From the NCBI RefSeq assembly GCF_008033385.1, contig NZ_VOGY01000017.1, positions 1 through 40,046 on the forward strand: 40,046 bases of DNA, read 5' to 3'. The notes beneath the pieces were generated by a model that worked only from the letters and a program-made list of their open reading frames with translations, was not told the origin of the DNA and searched no databases. Position 1 is the first letter of the stretch. Each line of letters opens with the position of its first letter. The DNA is from Algibacter pacificus (GTDB lineage Bacteria; Bacteroidota; Bacteroidia; Flavobacteriales; Flavobacteriaceae). The position numbers and the translations under genes are program-made. Of this stretch, positions 33,006-40,046 are shown in pieces.

Positions 33006-33650
33006 ATGATATTCAACAAAGACACCGCTAAAAAAACAGCCGAAGTTTTACTGCAAGTACATGCTATAAAACTAAGTCCTAACGACCCTTTTACCTGGGC
33101 TTCTGGATGGAAATCACCAATTTATTGTGACAATCGTATTATCCTTTCCTATCCTCCAATACGCAATTACGTACGCGAAACTATGGCAAAACATATTGAA
33201 AACCAATATGGAAAACCAGATGCTATAGCCGGAGTAGCCACAGGCGCCATTGGTATAGGAATGCTAGTTGCCGAATATTTAGGGCTACCTTTTATTTATG
33301 TGCGCCCAGATGCTAAAGGTCACGGCCGTAAAAACCAAATTGAAGGCCATATAGAAGCCGGACAAACAGTTGTTGTTGTAGAAGACTTAATAAGTACAGG
33401 AAAAAGCAGTTTAAATGCAGTAAAAGCTTTAAAGGGCGCCAATGTAAACGTAAAAGGCATGGTGGCTATTTTTACTTATGGTTTTGATGTGGCTACCGAA
33501 AACTTTAAAACCGAAGGCATTGCTTTAAACACCTTAAGCAATTATGAAAACTTATTAGAACAAGCCTTAGAAACCAACTATATTTCTGAAAAAGAATTAA
33601 AAACGCTATCCGAATGGAATTCCAACCCTAGTACATGGAGCCCTATTTAA
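33006..33650 (+). CDS. pyrE: orotate phosphoribosyltransferase
   Basis: Joins orotate to PRPP to make OMP in pyrimidine synthesis. 214 residues. WASGWKSPIYCDNR (about 26-39) is the orotate-binding start. The catalytic loop is RPDAKGHGRKNQIEG (about 98-112), and the PRPP-binding signature is VVVVEDLISTGKS (about 120-132). It is followed by an SRPBCC gene on the same strand. Confidence 0.97.
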   Translation: MIFNKDTAKKTAEVLLQVHAIKLSPNDPFTWASGWKSPIYCDNRIILSYPPIRNYVRETMAKHIENQYGKPDAIAGVATGAIGIGMLVAEYLGLPFIYVRPDAKGHGRKNQIEGHIEAGQTVVVVEDLISTGKSSLNAVKALKGANVNVKGMVAIFTYGFDVATENFKTEGIALNTLSNYENLLEQALETNYISEKELKTLSEWNSNPSTWSPI

Positions 33651-33721
33651 CTCTCCCGACGTTTGCAATAAAACACCTATAAAGCCCATTTTAAAACTTA
33701 ACAAAAATATAGATTAATATA

Positions 33722-34117
33722 ATGAATTTACAATCTCCAATAGTTAACGTTGGTAAATCTCCTCAAGAGGTTTTTAATTTTTTAGATGATATTAAAAACT
33801 TTGAAACTTTAATGCCAGAAAGCATTACCAAATTTGAAGTTTTAGATAAGGATAAATTCTTATTTGCTCTAAAAGGCATGCCAGAAATTATTTTAAAAAA
33901 GAAAGAACTTATCCCACCAAATAAAATTATTTTTGGCGCTGATGGTGGAAAAATCGATTTTTCTTTAATTGCTAATATTATTGAAACTACCACAGGAAAT
34001 AGTGATGTGAAATTAGACTTTTCTGGAGATTTTAACCCCATGATGGCCATGATGATTAAAGGCCCTATTAAAAAATTTATTGAAACACTCGCCACTAATA
34101 TGCAAAAAGCTGTTTAG
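33722..34117 (+). CDS. SRPBCC (START-like) family protein
   Basis: A 131-residue protein with the START/Bet v 1-like pattern: VNVGKSPQEVFNFLDDIKNFETLMPE at the start, a central beta-sheet stretch, and a C-terminal amphipathic helix (IKKFIETLATNMQKA). Such folds bind hydrophobic ligands or act in ubiquinone/lipid handling; no specific ligand can be named. Its stop overlaps the end of birA on the other strand by four bases. Confidence 0.8.
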   Translation: MNLQSPIVNVGKSPQEVFNFLDDIKNFETLMPESITKFEVLDKDKFLFALKGMPEIILKKKELIPPNKIIFGADGGKIDFSLIANIIETTTGNSDVKLDFSGDFNPMMAMMIKGPIKKFIETLATNMQKAV

Positions 34118-34845
34118 TATAATAATGAAATTTCTTTTAAATCGAATGTTTTTATAATATCATCTTCTATTAAGACTTCTAGTTTCCCGTCAGAGGAAAT
34201 ACCTTTTATAAAACCAGAAAACATCAAACCTTCTGCATCTTTAAATGTTGAAGGTTTATTTTTTCTAAATAAATTAGTTTCATACTCTTGCTTTAAAAGC
34301 TCCAAATTACCCACTTCTAAAATCCTAAAGTAATATTTCATATTTAAAATTAAAGTCACCAATATTTCGTCTAAAACAAAAACCTTACCCGATATTAATT
34401 TTAAAGATGACGCCTTAGGCAAGTTTCCAAAATCTGTTTGATTTACATTTAAGCCAACACCAATAATTGAAGCTTGTAACTGACTTTGCTTTATGACATT
34501 TTCAATTAAAATGCCACAAACTTTTTTATTTGCTGACAAAATGTCGTTAGGCCATTTAATACTTAAGTTAGGAATACCCAGAACCTTTAACGTTTTAAAT
34601 GTTGACAAAGCCACAACTACACTAATATAAAAACGCTGTTCCATACCTAAAGACGAAACATCTTTAAACACACTAAAAGTAAGGTTTTTGGCTGTTCCAG
34701 ACTCCCAAATTGTCCCCATTTGTCCACGCCCTTTAGTTTGTTTTTTTGCTGAAACAACGGTAAAATCATCCAAATCTGCCCTAGTAAATAATTCTCGTAA
34801 ATAACTATTTGTAGAATGGGTGGCATTAAGTTTGATTATTCGCAT
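34114..34845 (-). CDS. birA: biotin--[acetyl-CoA-carboxylase] ligase
   Basis: Attaches biotin to carboxylase carrier proteins. A 243-residue protein: STNSYLRELF near the start, the biotin/AMP loop TKGRGQMGTIWES (about 37-49), IKWPNDIL (about 98-105) and KVCGILIENV (about 109-118), then a small C-terminal SH3-like domain. There is no N-terminal helix-turn-helix, so it is a monofunctional ligase and not a repressor. Convergent with the SRPBCC gene and divergent from rsfS. Confidence 0.95.
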   Translation of the reverse strand: MRIIKLNATHSTNSYLRELFTRADLDDFTVVSAKKQTKGRGQMGTIWESGTAKNLTFSVFKDVSSLGMEQRFYISVVVALSTFKTLKVLGIPNLSIKWPNDILSANKKVCGILIENVIKQSQLQASIIGVGLNVNQTDFGNLPKASSLKLISGKVFVLDEILVTLILNMKYYFRILEVGNLELLKQEYETNLFRKNKPSTFKDAEGLMFSGFIKGISSDGKLEVLIEDDIIKTFDLKEISLLY

Positions 34846-34912
34846 AGTGAAGTTATTGCAGTACTATAAAATCTTATGATTATTTTAAACCATAAAGAAC
34901 GAAAAAAAATAA

Positions 34913-34920
34913 TAACTTTG
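34913..34920 (+). promoter_or_regulatory. candidate -7 box (TAACTTTG) for rsfS-ftsH
   Basis: Exact TAnnTTTG match 19 bases upstream of the rsfS ATG, in the 94-base spacer shared with divergent birA. No clear -33 TTG; an A-rich tract precedes it. Confidence 0.5.
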
Positions 34921-34939
34921 CACAAATTAAATAAAATTA

Positions 34940-35311
34940 ATGGCGAAACAAAATATAAGCTCAGACCAATTAATATCTGTAATACTCAGTGGAATTGAAG
35001 ACGTTAAAGGAAAAGAAATAAATATTCTAGATTTACGAGAAATTGAAAATACGGTTTGTGACTACTTTATAGTTTGCGAAGGAACTTCAAATACGCAAGT
35101 AAATGCTATAGTAAACGCTATCCAGAAAAAAGTAAGCAAAGAACTTAAAGATAATCCATGGCACACAGAAGGCTTAGATAATGCCGAATGGGTACTTGTA
35201 GATTATGTAAATGTTGTGGTACATGTTTTTCAAAAACACATTAGAGAATACTACGACATTGAAAGTCTTTGGGGCGATGCAAAAATTACAGCTATAGAAA
35301 CGAGTTACTAA
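34940..35311 (+). CDS. rsfS: ribosomal silencing factor RsfS
   Basis: A 123-residue factor that binds ribosomal protein L14 and blocks subunit joining during starvation. Family features: INILDLREIENTVCDYFIVCEGTSNTQVNAI and the C-terminal WVLVDYVNVVVHVFQKHIREYYDIESLWGDA. It is followed nine bases later by ftsH. Confidence 0.95.
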   Translation: MAKQNISSDQLISVILSGIEDVKGKEINILDLREIENTVCDYFIVCEGTSNTQVNAIVNAIQKKVSKELKDNPWHTEGLDNAEWVLVDYVNVVVHVFQKHIREYYDIESLWGDAKITAIETSY

Positions 35312-35320
35312 AAAAAAGAC

Positions 35321-37270
35321 ATGGCAAACAATAAAAAGAAAACAAAAGAAAACAAGCCGAAGTTTAGTCCTTATTGGATTTACGGCATAATAATAGCCCT
35401 TTTTTTAGGGTTTCAAATATTTAGCGGAGCCAATTATCAAGATGGTAATATAACCACACCTTCCGATTTTTTTAAATACTTAAAAGATGGTGATGTTGCA
35501 CGTGTTGATATTGTAAAAAACACACAAGTTGCAAAAGTATATTTAACAAAAGAAGCTGAAGACAAGGAAATCCATAAAAATTCTAAACCAGAAACTTTTA
35601 TTCCTTCGGCAACTAAATTACCGAATTATAAATTTGAATTTGGTGATTTACAAAATTTTGAAGATGAACTAAACGCAACTACGGCTACATTAGCAACAAA
35701 ACCTATTGTAAAGTTTAATACCGAAAGGAACGATTGGACTAATTTATTAATGGGCATTTTGCCTTTTATATTACTTATTGGTGTTTGGGTATTTATTATG
35801 CGTAGAATGTCTGGTGGTGCCGGTGGCGGAGCAGGCGGGCAAATTTTTAATATCGGAAAATCTAAAGCCAAGCTTTTCGACCAAAATACCGAAGTAAAAA
35901 CAACGTTTAAAGATGTTGCAGGTTTAGAAGGTGCTAAAGAAGAAGTACAAGAAATTGTAGACTTCCTTAAATTTCCTGAAAAATATACAACCCTTGGTGG
36001 GAAAATACCAAAAGGAGCTTTACTAGTAGGTCCTCCGGGCACAGGTAAAACCTTATTAGCAAAAGCTGTTGCAGGCGAAGCTAAAGTGCCTTTTTTCTCA
36101 TTATCTGGTTCAGATTTCGTTGAAATGTTCGTAGGTGTTGGAGCCTCTCGTGTTCGTGACCTATTTAAACAAGCTAAAGAAAAATCGCCTTCTATTATTT
36201 TTATAGATGAAATTGATGCCATTGGTCGTGCCAGAGGTAAAAATGCCATGTCTGGAAGTAATGATGAACGTGAAAACACACTAAATCAGTTATTAACTGA
36301 GATGGATGGTTTTGGTACAAACACGAACGTTATTGTAATTGCTGCAACCAACCGTGCCGATATTTTAGACAAAGCTTTAATGCGTGCCGGACGGTTTGAT
36401 AGACAGATTTTTGTAGATTTACCAGATGTTCGTGAACGTAAAGAAATTTTTGAAGTACACTTACGTCCGCTAAAAAAAGAAGTCCAATTAGATTTAGATT
36501 TCCTATCAAAACAAACTCCAGGATTTTCTGGAGCAGATATTGCTAATGTTTGTAACGAAGCTGCTTTAATTGCTGCTCGAAATGGCAAAAAAGCAGTTGA
36601 CAAACAAGACTTTTTAGATGCTGTTGATAGAATTATTGGAGGTCTAGAAAAGAAAAACAAAATAATAACACCTAGTGAAAAACGCGCTGTTGCATTCCAC
36701 GAGGCTGGCCATGCCACCGTAAGTTGGATGCTAGAACATGCAGCACCGCTAGTAAAAGTAACTATTGTACCACGTGGTCGCTCTCTTGGCGCTGCTTGGT
36801 ATTTACCAGAAGAACGTTTAATTGTTCGTCCAGAACAAATGCTAGATGAAATGTGTGCTGCACTTGGTGGTCGTGCTGCCGAAAAGGTAATCTTTAATCA
36901 AATTTCTACAGGCGCTTTGAGCGATTTAGAAAAAGTAACTAAACAAGCTAGAGCCATGGTTACTATTTATGGTTTAAGTGATAAAATAGGAAACTTAACC
37001 TATTACGATTCTGGACAAAGTGAATATGGTTTTACAAAACCTTATAGCGAAGAAACAGCAGAATTAATAGATAAAGAAATTTCAGCTATTATAGAAAAAC
37101 AATATCAACGTGCTATCGAGTTATTAGAAAACAACAAAGATAAGCTTACCGAATTAGCTGAAGTACTTCTAGAAAAAGAGGTTATCTTCAAAGATAATCT
37201 AGAAAAAATATTTGGTGAACGTGCTTTTATCAAAGAAGAACCTATAACTAGGCCTGACATTATTTCCTAA
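35321..37270 (+). CDS. ftsH: ATP-dependent zinc metalloprotease FtsH
   Basis: Inner-membrane AAA+ protease for damaged and short-lived proteins. 649 residues. Helices lie at about 17-35 ([15 protein letters not shown]) and 143-163 ([17 protein letters not shown]), with a periplasmic domain between and a Gly-rich linker after. In the AAA domain, Walker A GPPGTGKT is at 237-244, the pore loop [10 protein letters not shown] follows, Walker B is [11 protein letters not shown], and the SRH contains RAGRFDRQ. The zinc site HEAGH is at 460-464, with the third ligand in the SDLEKVT region. It is complete, and a strong hairpin terminator follows. Confidence 0.98.
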   Translation: MANNKKKTKENKPKFSPYWIYGIIIALFLGFQIFSGANYQDGNITTPSDFFKYLKDGDVARVDIVKNTQVAKVYLTKEAEDKEIHKNSKPETFIPSATKLPNYKFEFGDLQNFEDELNATTATLATKPIVKFNTERNDWTNLLMGILPFILLIGVWVFIMRRMSGGAGGGAGGQIFNIGKSKAKLFDQNTEVKTTFKDVAGLEGAKEEVQEIVDFLKFPEKYTTLGGKIPKGALLVGPPGTGKTLLAKAVAGEAKVPFFSLSGSDFVEMFVGVGASRVRDLFKQAKEKSPSIIFIDEIDAIGRARGKNAMSGSNDERENTLNQLLTEMDGFGTNTNVIVIAATNRADILDKALMRAGRFDRQIFVDLPDVRERKEIFEVHLRPLKKEVQLDLDFLSKQTPGFSGADIANVCNEAALIAARNGKKAVDKQDFLDAVDRIIGGLEKKNKIITPSEKRAVAFHEAGHATVSWMLEHAAPLVKVTIVPRGRSLGAAWYLPEERLIVRPEQMLDEMCAALGGRAAEKVIFNQISTGALSDLEKVTKQARAMVTIYGLSDKIGNLTYYDSGQSEYGFTKPYSEETAELIDKEISAIIEKQYQRAIELLENNKDKLTELAEVLLEKEVIFKDNLEKIFGERAFIKEEPITRPDIIS

Positions 37271-37289
37271 AAAACTGTTAAGCTTTAGC

Positions 37290-37330
37290 AAAAATCTTAA
37301 ATTAATCGTATGGTTAATTTAAGATTTTTT
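37290..37330 (+). terminator. intrinsic terminator after ftsH
   Basis: AAAAATCTTAAATTAA (37290-37305) pairs perfectly with TTAATTTAAGATTTTT (37314-37329) around an 8-base loop, with T-run to 37330. The downstream LUD-cdsA-psd genes should therefore have their own promoter. Confidence 0.9.
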
Positions 37331-37376
37331 ATATTTGATAAATCCCTAAAAAAAACAGTAAATCGCATTAAGCTAA

Positions 37377-37985
37377 ATGAGTCTTTTTAGAAAACTTTTT
37401 GGTTTTAAAACTGATAAACCAGTTGAAGAACTAAACCCTGTAGTCCGTGGTAAATATATGCCCGAAGTAAAGGTACCAATAGATGAAAAGTTTACCGTAA
37501 ACTTTAAGGCTAATGGTGGAAAGTTTCTTTATTGTGAAAATTTAACAGAAGTATATCAAAACTTTCAACATATTATCGATGAGAATTCTTGGAATTCCGA
37601 AAATGTATTACTTCTCGATGAAAACTTAAAAGATAAATTTAAAAATTCCAATTTAAAATCTACCAAAGTATTAAGTGAAGCCACGTATTTTTTAACCACT
37701 TGCGAAAACCTAATCGCTAACGATGGATCGTTACTTTTTTCTTCAAATCAAATATTTGAAAAAAAATTACCCGAATTTCCCATAAATGTTATCGTTTTTG
37801 GAACCACAAGTCAAATTACAGAAAATATCAGTGAAGGCCTACGCGGTATTAAATCCAAAAGCAGCGGCAGAATCCCAACAAATATAACAGCAATTAAGCA
37901 CTTTAAATCTCAAGACGACAAAGATTTCTTAAGTTACGGCAGCAGCACAAAAAACCTGTACCTATTGCTTTTAGAAGACTTATAA
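37377..37985 (+). CDS. LUD-domain (LutC/YkgG-like) protein
   Basis: A 202-residue protein. SEATYFLTTCENLIANDGSLLFSSNQ (about 101-126) and the later VIVFGTTSQITENISEGLRGI match the LUD fold, in which a central nucleotide/phosphate-binding-like core is conserved. LUD proteins are often tied to lactate use, but the lutA and lutB partners are absent here, so that role is doubtful. Its regular place between ftsH and cdsA in this family suggests a conserved housekeeping function that I cannot name. Confidence 0.75.
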   Translation: MSLFRKLFGFKTDKPVEELNPVVRGKYMPEVKVPIDEKFTVNFKANGGKFLYCENLTEVYQNFQHIIDENSWNSENVLLLDENLKDKFKNSNLKSTKVLSEATYFLTTCENLIANDGSLLFSSNQIFEKKLPEFPINVIVFGTTSQITENISEGLRGIKSKSSGRIPTNITAIKHFKSQDDKDFLSYGSSTKNLYLLLLEDL

Positions 37986-38077
37986 ATTTAAATTGTCTAT
38001 GACAAAAACCTGGACAGCACAAATAACAGTGTTTGTAGGCATTACATGTGTCTTTAAAAAACCCTATTAAAAAACAC

Positions 38078-38899
38078 ATGAAAGAAACTCTAACCCGATC
38101 CTTTTCAGGCTTGTTATATATTGTTATCCTAATTGGGTGTTTATGGTTTAAGCAATCTATAGCAGTACTATTTTTTATTTTCGGGCTTATTAGCATGAAC
38201 GAATTCTTAAAATTGATACAGCTAAAAAGTAAAATTCCTTATTTTATTTTTATCTTACTCTATGGATCTATTGCTTATTTTAAACACTTTAACATTAAAC
38301 ATGTTGCTGTAGAAGCATTTATTAAAATTTTTACAATACTCACTGTATTTGTATTATTGTTTTTAATAAGAGATTTATTTTCAAAAAAAACCATTCCGCT
38401 TTTTAGTTCCAAGCGGTATTTACTTACTACATTTTATATCACTAGTGGGTTTTCATTTTTATTTTTAATTGCGCATTACTTTGAAAATTACAATCCTAAT
38501 ATTTTATTAGGCGCTTTTATTTTAATTTGGGTGAACGATACTTTTGCTTATTTAGTTGGTAAAACCTTTGGAAAACAAAAGCTTTTCGAAAAAGTTTCAC
38601 CTAAAAAAACGGTTGAAGGTTTTTTAGGAGGTTTATTTTTTGCATGTATAGGAAGTTTTTTTATTTCAAGTTGCACCAGCACTTTAACTTCTACACATTG
38701 GCTAATATTAAGCATAATTGTTAGTGTAACAGGAACATTAGGCGATTTAATAGAGTCAAAATTTAAGCGCCAAGCCCAAGTAAAAGATAGTGGCACCATA
38801 ATGCCTGGTCATGGAGGGCTGTTAGATCGGTTAGATAGTATTATATTTGCAGCACCTTTTATATATTTGTTTTTAAGATTTTTACACTATGTTCCATAA
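38078..38899 (+). CDS. cdsA: phosphatidate cytidylyltransferase
   Basis: Makes CDP-diacylglycerol, the branch point of phospholipid synthesis. About 273 residues with seven to eight helices. The C-terminal signature is SKFKRQAQVKDSGT followed by MPGHGGLLDRLDS (about 238-264), which carries the Asp/Lys/Arg pattern of the family. The ATG at 38078 (MKETLTRSFSG) is preferred over an in-frame GTG thirty bases upstream. It overlaps psd by 11 bases. Confidence 0.95.
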   Translation: MKETLTRSFSGLLYIVILIGCLWFKQSIAVLFFIFGLISMNEFLKLIQLKSKIPYFIFILLYGSIAYFKHFNIKHVAVEAFIKIFTILTVFVLLFLIRDLFSKKTIPLFSSKRYLLTTFYITSGFSFLFLIAHYFENYNPNILLGAFILIWVNDTFAYLVGKTFGKQKLFEKVSPKKTVEGFLGGLFFACIGSFFISSCTSTLTSTHWLILSIIVSVTGTLGDLIESKFKRQAQVKDSGTIMPGHGGLLDRLDSIIFAAPFIYLFLRFLHYVP

Positions 38900-39545
38900 A
38901 GAAGGAAATAAAATTATAGTTATCACGCTGATTATAGCCGTAGCTATGTCTCTAGTATTTGATCATTTCATAATGATACCATGGCTAAAAATGCTGCTAT
39001 TAATAAGCGTTTTTGCTTTTTTAATTATAGTGCTTCAGTTCTTTAGAAACCCTAAGCGCCACACTCTAATCGATTCTAAAACTGTTGTTTCACCTGTAGA
39101 TGGCAAAGTTGTAGTTATTGAAGAAGTTTTTGAAAAAGAATTTTTTAAAGATAAACGATTACAAGTGAGCGTATTTATGTCTCCTATAAATGTACACGTA
39201 ACGCGTTACCCTATAGCAGGCCGTGTTATTTTTAGTAAATATCATCCAGGAAAATATTTGGTAGCTTGGCATCCTAAAGCCAGCGAGGAAAACGAAAGAA
39301 CCACCGTTGTAGTAGAAAATGAAACTTACGGAAAGGTACTCTACCGCCAAATTGCAGGAGCTTTAGCAAAGCGCATTGTAAATTATGCCACAGTGGACGA
39401 CCAAGCCGAACAAGGTGCCGATTCTGGTTTTATAAAATTTGGTTCAAGGGTTGATTTATTCTTACCTTTGGACACTAAAATTAAAGTAGAACTTAATCAA
39501 AAAGTTCGAGGAGGCGAAAGCATTATTGCAGAAGTTAATGACTAA
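38889..39545 (+). CDS. psd: phosphatidylserine decarboxylase, short (type II) form
   Basis: Converts phosphatidylserine to phosphatidylethanolamine. A 218-residue proenzyme. Two N-terminal helices (about 8-22 and 28-45) come first, then VSPVDGKVVVIEE (about 65-77), FMSPINVHVTRYP (about 95-107) and the self-cleavage region IKFGSRVD near 184-191, where the Gly-Ser bond would give the pyruvoyl group. Overlaps with cdsA and the acyl-CoA-binding gene point to coupled translation of a lipid-synthesis unit. Confidence 0.95.
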   Translation: MFHKEGNKIIVITLIIAVAMSLVFDHFIMIPWLKMLLLISVFAFLIIVLQFFRNPKRHTLIDSKTVVSPVDGKVVVIEEVFEKEFFKDKRLQVSVFMSPINVHVTRYPIAGRVIFSKYHPGKYLVAWHPKASEENERTTVVVENETYGKVLYRQIAGALAKRIVNYATVDDQAEQGADSGFIKFGSRVDLFLPLDTKIKVELNQKVRGGESIIAEVND

Positions 39546-39804
39546 TAAAGATTTAGAAATAAAATTTCAAGAGGCCGTAAATCGAGTAAACGCACATACG
39601 GAACCATTTCCTGCCGATACTTTATTAAAATTATACGCGTATTACAAAAAGGCAACTAATGATTATAGTCGACCAAATAGTAAAAAGCCAATAATCAATG
39701 CGTTTAAAACAAATGCATTGTTCCAAGTAAAAAGAATTAGCAAGGAAGAAGCTATGGAAACGTATATTGAACTTGTAGATAATTACTTTTTATACCGCGA
39801 ATAA
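39538..39804 (+). CDS. acyl-CoA-binding protein
   Basis: An 88-residue four-helix protein of the ACBP family, binding long-chain acyl-CoA in the cytoplasm. DLEIKFQEAVNRVN, then LLKLYAYYKKATNDYSRP (the conserved Tyr/Lys ligand region), then INAFKTNALFQVKRISKEEAMETYIELVDN in place of the usual AKWDAWxxLKGxSxEEAxxxYI. The ATG at 39538 overlaps the psd stop by eight bases; an upstream TTG is not needed. Confidence 0.85.
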   Translation: MTNKDLEIKFQEAVNRVNAHTEPFPADTLLKLYAYYKKATNDYSRPNSKKPIINAFKTNALFQVKRISKEEAMETYIELVDNYFLYRE

Positions 39805-39891
39805 GCATAATTTTTCCATAAACATTGGGTAAGCTGAATACTAATAAATTCAGACAAGAAAACAACAGACTTTTCAGAAAAAAATAGAAAT

Positions 39892-40046
39892 TTATTTTTT
39901 TACAAATTTCCTGATAACTTTTCCTTTTATAGCATCCAAAACCTCCAATATATATACGCCATTAGAAATATTTGGCAACTGAATCGTATTGGTTTCAACA
40001 GTTTTTAAACTTAAAACAGCTTGCCCTGTTAAACTATAAATTTTTA
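39892..40046 (-). CDS. 3' end of a T9SS cargo protein (type A sorting domain)
   Basis: Only the last ~51 residues are in the window; the frame is open to the right edge. IYSLTGQAVLSLK, TIQLPNISNGVYILEV and GKVIRKFVKK, with a stop directly after, are the hallmark of the type A C-terminal sorting domain that routes proteins through the type IX secretion system to the cell surface. The cargo domain lies outside the window. Confidence 0.9.
   Translation of the reverse strand, partial: KIYSLTGQAVLSLKTVETNTIQLPNISNGVYILEVLDAIKGKVIRKFVKK

Noticed and set aside
35626-36717. Long open frames (217 and 143 codons) antisense to ftsH
   Set aside because: Low-complexity Ser/Ile-rich translations complementary to conserved ftsH codons; they arise from codon bias.
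37377-37985. Lactate-utilisation protein LutC
   Set aside because: The LUD fold is supported but lutA and lutB are absent, so a lactate role is not claimed.
39834-39853. Short hairpin (CTGAAT/ATTCAG) after the acyl-CoA-binding gene
   Set aside because: Only six A/T-rich pairs and no T-run follow, too weak to call a terminator.

Overview
The window comes from an AT-rich chromosome of a marine-type member of the Flavobacteriaceae (Bacteroidota). Support comes from gene content (GldI-type gliding lipoprotein, a T9SS C-terminal sorting domain at the right edge, a cyclophilin-FKBP fusion lipoprotein, DUF5683 and DUF6122 proteins), from Bacteroidota-type -7 promoter boxes (TAnnTTTG), from the near absence of Shine-Dalgarno sequences, and from gene orders typical of the family (parA-parB-DUF5683-dapB-lepB; rsfS-ftsH-LUD-cdsA-psd-ACBP). 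No rRNA, tRNA, CRISPR array, prophage or insertion sequence was seen.

Layout. 1-880: three tandem ~296-bp non-coding repeats upstream of the tryptophan operon. 919-6132: trpD-trpC-trpF-trpB-[GIY-YIG nuclease]-trpA plus a small membrane protein. This operon holds several extragenic hairpins, and the nuclease gene is bracketed by two inverted copies of one hairpin family. 6215-8462: type II NADH dehydrogenase, the tRNA methyltransferase TrmL and a secreted EF-hand protein with a strong terminator. 8595-16759: a long + strand run with parA, parB, a DUF5683 protein, dapB, signal peptidase I, an AAA+ ATPase with an N-terminal TPR region, a membrane-bound TPR protein, a WbqC-like protein and a DUF6122 membrane protein.

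16811-23498, all on the - strand: a membrane-anchored endonuclease/exonuclease/phosphatase-fold protein, two rhomboid proteases, mutL, two related small membrane proteins, ribH and a TPR protein. A structured extragenic element sits at 17891-18001. 23633-26341: recF, a 2H-phosphoesterase-like protein, a DUF721/DciA-like protein and two near-identical cold-shock genes, each followed by a hairpin terminator. 26430-27938 (- strand): ndk and a PhoD-like lipoprotein. 28018-32209: nrnA, gldI, the cyclophilin-FKBP fusion, lgt and a DUF192 lipoprotein. 32299-39804: NUDIX hydrolase (-), pyrE, an SRPBCC protein, birA (-), then rsfS, ftsH, a LUD-domain protein, cdsA, psd and an acyl-CoA-binding protein. 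The right edge cuts a - strand T9SS cargo gene.

How the genes work together. Most are housekeeping: tryptophan synthesis, chromosome partition, lysine/peptidoglycan precursor synthesis, protein export and lipoprotein maturation, mismatch and recombination repair, and phospholipid synthesis. The observations most worth following are the hairpin-bracketed GIY-YIG gene inside the trp operon together with a REPIN-like hairpin pair in the neighbouring trpF-trpB spacer, a 46-bp near-perfect palindrome inside the 5' coding part of ribH, the tandem 296-bp repeats with decayed remnants in the trpD-trpC spacer, and the overlapping AAA+/TPR and TPR/membrane gene pair.
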